The position numbers and the translations under genes were made by a program. The notes beneath the pieces are model-generated. The model searched no databases, was not told the DNA's origin, and was given only the letters and a program-made list of their open reading frames with translations. From contig JAZQIM010000015.1 in assembly GCA_045541115.1 (NCBI GenBank), forward strand, positions 81,314 to 145,313: a stretch of 64,000 nucleotides of DNA, written 5' to 3'. This document shows, piece by piece, positions 58,292-64,000 of the stretch (positions within the stretch are counted from its first letter, which is position 1; every line of letters begins with the position of its first letter). The stretch is from Aphodoplasma sp045541115 (GTDB lineage Bacteria > Bacillota > Clostridia > UBA1381 > UMGS1253).

Positions 58292-58320
58292 ATTATAACA
58301 CATTAATATTCTCTTGTCAT
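58292..58320 (-). promoter_or_regulatory. Promoter of the zinc-ribbon gene
   Basis: Minus-strand ATGACA (58315-58320) and TATAAT (58292-58297), 17-bp spacing. Confidence 0.6.
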
Positions 58321-58511
58321 CGGCAAAACTGTGCCAATTTTGTGCCAAATTTCTGCCATCATACAAAAAGGAAAACGGCAAGCATAAAATGCCTGCCGAG
58401 TCCCAAGTTACTGTAAATCATTCACTGATTTTTAGATTCCAATGCTTTTAGCACCTGATATTTATGACTGCATAGCTTGTGTCTTTGTTCTTCGGCACGT
58501 TGTAGCTCTGC

Positions 58512-58817
58512 TTATTCAATGTCCTCCGTCTTTTTCGGTTTGAACAAGTCAAGTAAAGCATTTTCAATCCCGGTATTATATAGATAATTGATCTTTTGAT
58601 GATTTGAAAAAGTAATGTTTAGCCAATCGTTGTCAAAATCTCCGTTGATTTCAATTTCTACTATACAAGGAAGCCATGAAATAAATCTTTCAACCCTTTG
58701 TGAGTTATAATGTTTGTCAGTCTTTATATCATCAGAAGTCAGTGCATTATAAACAGCTTCGATGTCCCTGATAATGTATTCATCGCAAGGGCTGTTATAG
58801 CTTTTAACTATTCGCAT
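58512..58817 (-). CDS. Hypothetical protein
   Basis: 101 residues, soluble (SYNSPCDEYIIRDIEAVYNA, CIVEIEINGDFDNDWLNITF). Not recognised. It overlaps the upstream gene by 14 bases behind AAAGGAG and is the last gene of the run from 63405 down; the 285 bp to 58226 hold only a promoter and hairpin. Confidence 0.5.
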   Translation of the reverse strand: MRIVKSYNSPCDEYIIRDIEAVYNALTSDDIKTDKHYNSQRVERFISWLPCIVEIEINGDFDNDWLNITFSNHQKINYLYNTGIENALLDLFKPKKTEDIE

Positions 58818-59019
58818 AGGTTTTTTCTCCTTTCAGCTCAGTTCCAAAGTTCAGATGTGCAATGATAGCATTTATGTAGTTATCATCCCATACATTACAG
58901 CTAATTGTTTTCCTTTCGGTTCCTTCACCGATATGTATGGAAACATCACCATCATATATTTGCATCATTGCTTTGGGATGGTTTGCAACAACTATTGCTA
59001 AATTTCCTAATTGTTTCAT
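58804..59019 (-). CDS. Hypothetical protein
   Basis: 71 residues (KQLGNLAIVVANHPKAMMQI, IHIGEGTERKTISCNVWDDN), small alpha/beta protein, not recognised. Its ATG overlaps the previous stop (ATGA) behind GGAGG. Confidence 0.5.
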   Translation of the reverse strand: MKQLGNLAIVVANHPKAMMQIYDGDVSIHIGEGTERKTISCNVWDDNYINAIIAHLNFGTELKGEKTYANS

Positions 59020-59618
59020 TTCCCTAATCCTCCCTCTGGTGCTGCATTGGTGATAATCTTTTCGTATTTCGCAGAGAGCCACGCACCGTAATGCATTTTT
59101 GTTGCCAACAAGAGTTCACTGAAGGAGTCAAATGTCATACTGACAGCAACATGGTTTTCCGGATTATTACCAAACTTGGGTACTATAAGACCTTTTGCAT
59201 TGGTTTCACCGGGTCCACTGTCAGCAATGAAAAGTAAATCCTTGTTACCTACAATAAGCTTAGCAGTGCGAGATAAACTCTTTCCATCCACACGAGATTT
59301 ATTTCTCTTTGCGAGATTTTCTGCAGATGTCCCTCCAAGATGCTCAAACAATGGTGTGTTGTCATTGTTTTTCTTTTTAGACTGCATCATGAATTTCAAT
59401 TCACCACAACAGAGCTTACGACATAATTCCAAAAATTCATCCACATCAATATATATGTGGATATTATTAGTCTGTCGCTGTCCCACAGGTTTTGAAACAT
59501 CATAAGTAGCAAATGCAAAATGGATTTTACCTATACTGAATGAGTCATTGAGGCTTTCAACAAAGCAGTTTTTCGCATCCTTACGAGTGATTTGGTTGTT
59601 GTTATAATTATCCGACAT
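59016..59618 (-). CDS. Hypothetical protein of the mobile element
   Basis: 200 residues. The centre has IHIYIDVDEFLELCRKLCCG and later LIVGNKDLLFIADSGPGETN. Beta-rich with a charged linker. Not recognised, though similar small proteins occur in Clostridial elements. It overlaps the first YkgJ gene by 11 bases and the next gene by four. Confidence 0.5.
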   Translation of the reverse strand: MSDNYNNNQITRKDAKNCFVESLNDSFSIGKIHFAFATYDVSKPVGQRQTNNIHIYIDVDEFLELCRKLCCGELKFMMQSKKKNNDNTPLFEHLGGTSAENLAKRNKSRVDGKSLSRTAKLIVGNKDLLFIADSGPGETNAKGLIVPKFGNNPENHVAVSMTFDSFSELLLATKMHYGAWLSAKYEKIITNAAPEGGLGK

Positions 59619-60345
59619 TTTTAACCCTCCCAGAATAGAATGCAGGTATTGTACGCATCATCTCCAGAAGCTCATCACGGTTTTTCTCAAACTGAGGCAT
59701 AAACTCCTGATTAATGTCGTATCTCATGTACATAAGCGCATATATTGCTGACCAGAGAGCATTTAATGTATTTTCCATCGTGAATTTCTTTTCAGCAAGC
59801 TGAACAATTTCACTTATCTCTGTTAATGCCTTTTGCCATTCTATAAAGAACTCATCCTTAATAGGAATGTTGAAATACTCAAACCATTCACGAACGGTGT
59901 GCTCTTCGGCATTTCCGCAGTGAGCACCATTGAAGATGTATTCAATATTATCAGTGGTTATCTGGTCTTCATTACGCTTTTTAGGATCAAGCCTGAACCC
60001 ACGCCCTATGGGGAACATTGCACATACTCTCGGCTTTGCATCATGCACTGAGCATTTACGGTCCTTGAGCAATGGGCAGCGTCTTATACTACCGCGTGGT
60101 TTCAGTCTGACAATTACCATTCTTGAGCTGTCGCCGATATACGTTTCTCCGTATTTTTCAACGAAATCATTCGGCGTCATATCCAGTTTCTTTGAGAGCC
60201 TGAATAAATCGAAGGGCGTTAATAAAATATCTTCACGCTCAGTGCAGCACTTTCCACATTGTTTGCAACTGAAACGAAATTTATCATCAAGCCCGATTTT
60301 CATTTTTTCAAAGTTTTCTGCTATTTCCAGCAATCTTTTATCCAT
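59608..60345 (-). CDS. YkgJ-family cysteine-cluster protein, copy 2
   Basis: 245 residues of the CxxCxxCC family (zinc/iron chelator type): CKQCGKCCTE (near 26-35), then PFDLFRLSKKLDM, CPLLKDRKCSVHDAKPRVC and a long helical C-terminus. These proteins probably bind Fe-S or other metal, but function is unknown. It is diverged from the second copy directly upstream. ATG 60345 follows GGAGG. Confidence 0.8.
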   Translation of the reverse strand: MDKRLLEIAENFEKMKIGLDDKFRFSCKQCGKCCTEREDILLTPFDLFRLSKKLDMTPNDFVEKYGETYIGDSSRMVIVRLKPRGSIRRCPLLKDRKCSVHDAKPRVCAMFPIGRGFRLDPKKRNEDQITTDNIEYIFNGAHCGNAEEHTVREWFEYFNIPIKDEFFIEWQKALTEISEIVQLAEKKFTMENTLNALWSAIYALMYMRYDINQEFMPQFEKNRDELLEMMRTIPAFYSGRVKNVG

Positions 60346-60374
60346 TGTAAACTACCTCCAAGTTTATAGATTAA

Positions 60375-60398
60375 GGCACCGAGAGAAAGCCCGGTGCC
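60375..60398 (-). terminator. Hairpin between the two YkgJ genes
   Basis: GGCACCG / CGGTGCC arms with a short loop, 12 bases after the stop of the first copy; only a weak T-tract follows. Confidence 0.55.
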
Positions 60399-60409
60399 CA
60401 TTTGTTGTG

Positions 60410-61081
60410 TCATACTGACTTGAGTGTTTTGATTTCATCTTCAAGAATTGCCAACAAATCTTCGTTATTCTGCTTATGCTGCTCAAAGAACGGCTTATCC
60501 GTCTCGTAGTTAAAATAACGCAGCATAAGAATTTGCCTGAGCAGACGTTCCTTATCATAGGAACTATGACGAAGCTCGTTAAACAAAGGCGCAATTTTTT
60601 CCATCGCCTTTGAATCCTCAATAAGAAATCTCTTTTCTTCTTCAAGAAAATGTTCGCGCATCCAATCCTTAACCTTAACGAGTGAACCTTTTGGATGATG
60701 TCGGCGCTCAGTGCTGAAATTATATGTAAATTCCTCAGCAGTTTCACCCGGACCAATCCAAAACGGATACATTCTGCAGGTTCTTGGTTTTACATCCTGT
60801 ACTGTGCAACGATTGCCCTTTAAGAAGATACATGACTTATCCTTACCTGTAGTTTTCAGCATAAAAATTGGATACTGTGTGTCTTCCAAATAATACGGTT
60901 CGGTATAGTCCGTAAAAAAGTCTGATATAGTTATACCAAGATGTTTGGCAAGCTTGTATGCATCAAGGCTTTCAACGACTACAACACCCTCAACGTGTCT
61001 GCAGCAATCGCCGCAGCGGGTACACCTGAACCGAACTCGGTCTGACAGTTCAACCTGCTTGCTGTTTTTCATCACATACAT
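60410..61081 (-). CDS. YkgJ-family cysteine-cluster protein, copy 1
   Basis: 223 residues with CTRCGDCCRHVEG (near 17-29), a YKLAKHLGITISDFF segment, CIFLKGNRCTVQDVKPRTC and YPFWIGPGE. Same family and order of motifs as the neighbouring copy but with low identity. ATG 61081 follows GGAGGTGG. Unknown role; a paired redox or metal function is possible. Confidence 0.8.
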   Translation of the reverse strand: MYVMKNSKQVELSDRVRFRCTRCGDCCRHVEGVVVVESLDAYKLAKHLGITISDFFTDYTEPYYLEDTQYPIFMLKTTGKDKSCIFLKGNRCTVQDVKPRTCRMYPFWIGPGETAEEFTYNFSTERRHHPKGSLVKVKDWMREHFLEEEKRFLIEDSKAMEKIAPLFNELRHSSYDKERLLRQILMLRYFNYETDKPFFEQHKQNNEDLLAILEDEIKTLKSV

Positions 61082-61097
61082 AAATGCCACCTCCGGA

Positions 61098-61790
61098 CTA
61101 CATATTCTCAAAAGTAAAGCCTGAGTGCATTATCCATGTACTTACAGCTCCAAGAATATCAAGGCTGTGCATAGAAAAGCGACTTTTCTTTATAATCATC
61201 CCGTCCTTATCCTTTATGTTATATAGTACGGATTCGGGCATCTTGAGGTTGCATTTCGTAAGAACAAACAGTGGTTTTGTGAGAAACTGTCTCGTGATAT
61301 ACTTGTTTTCATTGCCACTATACATCTGAAGCTCATATCCAATCTGACACTGACTGTATTTGCAGCGCTGCAACACAATCTTGTCGCAGAAATGATCTTC
61401 AAGTCCATTTTCGCCGACAAAAAAGATACGCATATTTTGCTTGATTATCAATGTGTTTTGAAAATCGTGGTTCTGAATTGGCAGCATGGTTTTTTGCTTA
61501 TCGAATTCGATTTCTTTGTATCCGACACTGTCGCAGTAATAGAAGACGCTTTCTGTTGGCGATTTGATAACCTCAAGAACGTCTGATACCGACATTGATC
61601 TTCCACGATATTCGTCCGGGAAATCCTGATTGAAGATATAGAATATGTCATCCAATCTTTCTGTATCAAATTCACCTGAATATACTGCTTCATATAAATG
61701 TGCAGGTATTTTATTGCCACAGGCAATACGCATAAACATCAACCTGTCGGTGTCAAATTCTGCAATAATCTGATAAAGTGTTATCTTCAT
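61098..61790 (-). CDS. YodL-domain-like protein
   Basis: 230 residues; from about 45 to 95 it reads IFNQDFPDEYRGRSMSVSDV and VFYYCDSVGYKEIEF, the YodL-type segment (N-x-P-x-D-[FY]-x-G-x-S-[ML]-S-x-S-D...YY-x-D-S-x-G) found in many proteins of Clostridial conjugative elements. Function unknown. Its ATG overlaps the previous stop (ATGA). Confidence 0.65.
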   Translation of the reverse strand: MKITLYQIIAEFDTDRLMFMRIACGNKIPAHLYEAVYSGEFDTERLDDIFYIFNQDFPDEYRGRSMSVSDVLEVIKSPTESVFYYCDSVGYKEIEFDKQKTMLPIQNHDFQNTLIIKQNMRIFFVGENGLEDHFCDKIVLQRCKYSQCQIGYELQMYSGNENKYITRQFLTKPLFVLTKCNLKMPESVLYNIKDKDGMIIKKSRFSMHSLDILGAVSTWIMHSGFTFENM

Positions 61791-62221
61791 GCACGCGCAC
61801 CGCCTTTCGACCAAAGCATTTCTGTTGGAAATGTCTGAAGTGTGTATGGATACAAACATCTGTCGTCATCGGGGAACACATTATGTTTGTCCGGAATGAC
61901 TACACGAAGCAGGGTTCTTCCGGTTTCCGTGAACGCTTCCAGTCTGACATCACAATCCTCGTAAATGCCGCTTACCAACTCACCATGCGAAAAGCGTCTG
62001 CCTTGCTGAACCCATAATCCGAAAGTGTTGAGTATCCTGCATATTTCTTCATTAGGTAATGCAAGGACAAGCTGAAAATCAGGATGTTGGTACCGATTCA
62101 TTCCGTGAGTATGTGCATTACAACTATTATCAACAAAGCCGTTTTCAACATCTCCGCATTCATCGCAAACAACACCATTACGGCAGCAGTGAATTATCCA
62201 ATCAATTTCAGGCTTCTTCAT
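61787..62221 (-). CDS. DUF4262-like protein
   Basis: 144 residues. N-terminal cysteines (CCRNGVVCDECGD), a YQHPDFQLVLALPNEEICRIL segment, FGLWVQQGRRFSHGELV and a closing CDVRLEAF resemble the DUF4262 family of unknown function. It overlaps its upstream neighbour by 14 bases behind GAGGTGG. Confidence 0.55.
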   Translation of the reverse strand: MKKPEIDWIIHCCRNGVVCDECGDVENGFVDNSCNAHTHGMNRYQHPDFQLVLALPNEEICRILNTFGLWVQQGRRFSHGELVSGIYEDCDVRLEAFTETGRTLLRVVIPDKHNVFPDDDRCLYPYTLQTFPTEMLWSKGGARA

Positions 62222-62627
62222 TCTTGCCACCTCGCTTGCTGATAACTTTTGAAAGTGCAGATATATCTTCAATACCTACAAGCCACAATCCTTCCATACA
62301 GATTGATGCATGTTCCCAACTGGTTTCCAAACCAATTGCGAGCAATGTTTCCGATACGGTCATTCCGATAGATTTGCTTGTATCAGAATCGGTAGGAAGT
62401 GCGTCATAACAAGTACTCAAATCTGCATTGATAAATTTGAGGAGTATTTTTATCTCTTCAATCGTGAATGTATCACCATCAGCAGCAAATGCAGACCAAT
62501 AATTATAGTCCTCATATCTTGCTGAACAGTTTACATGACGACCAAGTTGCGAAGTGATTATTTCTCCAATAACGGAAGAAACTTCGTGCCATTTTAATTT
62601 CATAGCATATTTTACACGATTATTCAT
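62208..62627 (-). CDS. Hypothetical protein
   Basis: 139 residues, soluble, with HVNCSARYEDYNYWSAFAAD and a helical C-terminus. Not recognised. AAAGGAAA precedes ATG 62627; the stop lies inside the next gene. Confidence 0.5.
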   Translation of the reverse strand: MNNRVKYAMKLKWHEVSSVIGEIITSQLGRHVNCSARYEDYNYWSAFAADGDTFTIEEIKILLKFINADLSTCYDALPTDSDTSKSIGMTVSETLLAIGLETSWEHASICMEGLWLVGIEDISALSKVISKRGGKNEEA

Positions 62628-62647
62628 TGTGATTTCCTTTCTGCCTT

Positions 62648-63157
62648 TTAAGGCTGTGATATTCCTGATTCGTTTTTCTCACGAACATATTGCTCATAAA
62701 AAACAGGTTCATCCTTGTCGCTTTGATAAACGCCGATGCAAACCTTGTGACAGGAGCTGCGTTCCGGATTATATTCAACAAAGCAAATAGGTTCGGTTTT
62801 CTCAAAATCAATCAGGTCAATGTTAATTGCCGGGAAGTTCTCATCATCAATTGCAGATGCCCTGATTGTTGTTCCATCAGGTAACTGCAAATCAGTGTGA
62901 GGATACTCTGGCATTGGCTCCTCAGACTCATCTGAAAGGGAGAACGGCTTTTTGTCACGCTTAGCAATTGAATACTTTGCACGAGCTTTATACAGTTCAT
63001 CATACAGAGTCGAGAATATTTGGCTGACCTGATCCTCGGTGAATTCATAATTGCATTTCATAGAACAGTTACCGAGAAGACGAATCATTTTAATAAGCTT
63101 ATTAACCCTTGCTTCGGCAAGTCTTACAAAACGGTCAGATTTAGATTCCTTAGCCAT
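62648..63157 (-). CDS. Hypothetical element protein
   Basis: 169 residues. The N-terminal RFVRLAEARVNKLIKMIRLL and NYEFTEDQVSQIFSTLYDEL pattern is common in small proteins of Clostridial integrative elements. The C-terminal half is beta-rich. ATG 63157 shares a base with the preceding TGA, behind GAGGGG. Confidence 0.55.
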   Translation of the reverse strand: MAKESKSDRFVRLAEARVNKLIKMIRLLGNCSMKCNYEFTEDQVSQIFSTLYDELYKARAKYSIAKRDKKPFSLSDESEEPMPEYPHTDLQLPDGTTIRASAIDDENFPAINIDLIDFEKTEPICFVEYNPERSSCHKVCIGVYQSDKDEPVFYEQYVREKNESGISQP

Positions 63158-63405
63158 CAGCATCCCCTCATTTCAAACATTTTCTTAATCATTATGCCTG
63201 CGATGGGATTGCTTTTAGTTTTACGCAGCGTGTATATACTGTTTTGGGTTTCAAATCTGACTTCTGCATCCGATTTGTTTTCTACACTTACTACAACTGA
63301 GGTTCTTCTGGTTGAACCGTCAGACTCAGCTATAAGAGCAACTTCGCCGACTGTAATCGGATTAATAGCGGAACCTGTGATTGTGATTTCTTTTTTATTG
63401 GTCAT
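63157..63405 (-). CDS. Small beta-rich hypothetical protein
   Basis: 82 residues (KKEITITGSAINPITVGEVA, TSVVVSVENKSDAEVRFETQ), ending MFEMRGC. Not recognised. ATG 63405 follows GGAGG; it heads a long run of overlapping genes down to 58512. Confidence 0.5.
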   Translation of the reverse strand: MTNKKEITITGSAINPITVGEVALIAESDGSTRRTSVVVSVENKSDAEVRFETQNSIYTLRKTKSNPIAGIMIKKMFEMRGC

Positions 63406-63431
63406 ATCAATTACCTCCATAAATGAAAATA

Positions 63432-63461
63432 GGCGGAGTAACTACAAAGAGTTGCTCCGCC
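63432..63461 (-). terminator. Terminator after the BRCT/ligase-like gene
   Basis: GGCGGAGTAACT / AGTTGCTCCGCC 12-bp stem (one G-T pair) with a 6-nt loop and a TATTTT tail on the minus strand. Confidence 0.75.
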
Positions 63462-63480
63462 GCAATATTGTTCTGGCTTA

Positions 63481-64000
63481 TTATTCATCAAATACCAGAA
63501 GGTTCTCAAATTCTTCTTCCGTCAGTGTTCTGATACCAAGCTGCTGCGCTTTTGTAAGTTTGCTGCCGGCTTTTTCACCAACGATAACATAGTCTGTCTT
63601 TTTTGTCACAGATGAAGCAGGAGTTGCACCCAACGAAACAATCTTCGCCTGAATTTCATCACGGGTATAGTTCTCAAGCTTTCCTGTAGCAACGATAGTT
63701 TTACCGAAAAATACGGTTTTCTTATTGATATCCATAGTACGATTCTCCTTCACAAATTCGAGTTTATCAAGCAAGGGACGCCAAAGCTTAGCTTCATCTT
63801 CGTCCGCATACCAGGTGTAGATGTTAGCGCGCATAGTCTGACCAAAATCAGGAAGTGCCGTAAAATCATAACCATCAATGATAGCCTGTTCAAAAGCATT
63901 CCAGTCTCCGTCAAAATAGTCGTAGATAATTTTTCCTGCATGTCTTCCAACCATAGGAATACCGAGTCCGGCAATAAACTTATCAAGCGTACACTTACGG
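63481..64000 (-). CDS. NAD-dependent DNA ligase-like protein with C-terminal BRCT domain (5' end outside the window)
   Basis: The visible 172 residues begin within KCTLDKFIAGLGIPMVGRHA, a helix-hairpin-helix segment like that of LigA, and end in a BRCT domain (FFGKTIVATGKLENYTRDEI, TKKTDYVIVGEKAGSKLTKA). The frame is open to the right edge. Whether the catalytic adenylation domain is present cannot be seen; it may be a full ligase or only a BRCT-containing relative. It fits the element's replication toolkit. Confidence 0.75.
   Translation of the reverse strand, partial: RKCTLDKFIAGLGIPMVGRHAGKIIYDYFDGDWNAFEQAIIDGYDFTALPDFGQTMRANIYTWYADEDEAKLWRPLLDKLEFVKENRTMDINKKTVFFGKTIVATGKLENYTRDEIQAKIVSLGATPASSVTKKTDYVIVGEKAGSKLTKAQQLGIRTLTEEEFENLLVFDE

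Larger units (their letters stand above)
33269..64000. mobile_element. Integrated mobile element (probable ICE or integrated plasmid-like element) with a Tn916-type recombination module; right end outside the window
   Basis: The left edge is at the 3' end of tRNA-Ser(CGA). Inside, all genes lie on the minus strand: integrase, excisionase, small HTH, sigma-like factor and XRE repressor in Tn916 order, then ParMR, primase, recombination, SSB and many small proteins with overlapping starts. No conjugation apparatus is seen in this window, so calling it conjugative is an inference. Confidence 0.85.

Noticed and set aside
33302..64000. CRISPR array or toxin-antitoxin pair in the mobile element
   Set aside because: No regularly spaced repeats and no recognisable cas or toxin-antitoxin sequence were seen in this part of the element.

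Overview
The window looks like the chromosome of a spore-forming anaerobic member of the Clostridia (low-to-moderate GC, AGGAGG-type ribosome sites, perfect sigma-A promoters). It carries dipicolinate synthase, SpoIIR and SpoVT (spore formation), an oxygen-sensitive indolepyruvate:ferredoxin oxidoreductase with two aryl-acid CoA ligases (anaerobic aromatic amino acid catabolism), and a GH95 fucosidase, which suggests a gut-type glycan user. No species is assigned.

Positions 1-33.3 kb are host chromosome. From the left, on the minus strand: the ECF transporter module (ecfA1, ecfA2, start of ecfT), an rRNA-type methyltransferase, mntP, and a GH95 - 2-hydroxyacid dehydrogenase - AraC group. On the plus strand: queT (a likely substrate subunit for an ECF module), spoVFA-spoVFB, murD, three tandem M42 aminopeptidases, a membrane protein, spoIIR, spoVT and tRNA-Leu(UAA). 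On the minus strand again: pnp, rpsO, rpmE, then a T-box-controlled group (SGNH hydrolase, pheS, pheT), then paaK-iorA-iorB-paaK-ACT-PLP lyase, which probably forms one aromatic/amino-acid catabolic operon with a 300-nt leader.

At 33.2 kb a tRNA-Ser(CGA) marks the edge of an integrated mobile element that fills the rest of the window (at least 30.7 kb, right end not reached). Immediately inside lie a tyrosine integrase, an excisionase, a structured non-coding stretch, a small HTH protein, a sigma-like factor and an XRE repressor: the same order as the Tn916 recombination/regulation module. Behind it come parM/parR, a CHC2-Toprim primase, a putative annealing protein with a YqaJ exonuclease, a RecD2 helicase, an SSB and a BRCT/ligase-like protein, giving the element its own replication, recombination and partition equipment. 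Between these lie a solitary DNA methylase, a PQ-loop membrane protein, a MoxR-type AAA+ ATPase paired with a metallopeptidase-motif/VWA protein, two YkgJ-type cysteine-cluster proteins and many small proteins of unknown function. No conjugation genes (coupling protein, VirB4, relaxase) are in view; they may lie to the right.

The most unusual signals are regulatory. A 95-bp promoter-plus-leader block occurs twice in the element (46150-46244 and 56512-56606), each followed by an unrelated intrinsic-terminator hairpin ahead of the first gene. The sigma-factor gene and a zinc-ribbon gene in the element also have terminator-like hairpins between promoter and start. This suggests attenuation or processive antitermination as a common control scheme. 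On the chromosome, spoIIR has a hairpin over its ribosome site that a sigma-F-type promoter would bypass, pnp has an 18-bp leader duplex, and the phenylalanine T-box governs an SGNH hydrolase along with pheST.
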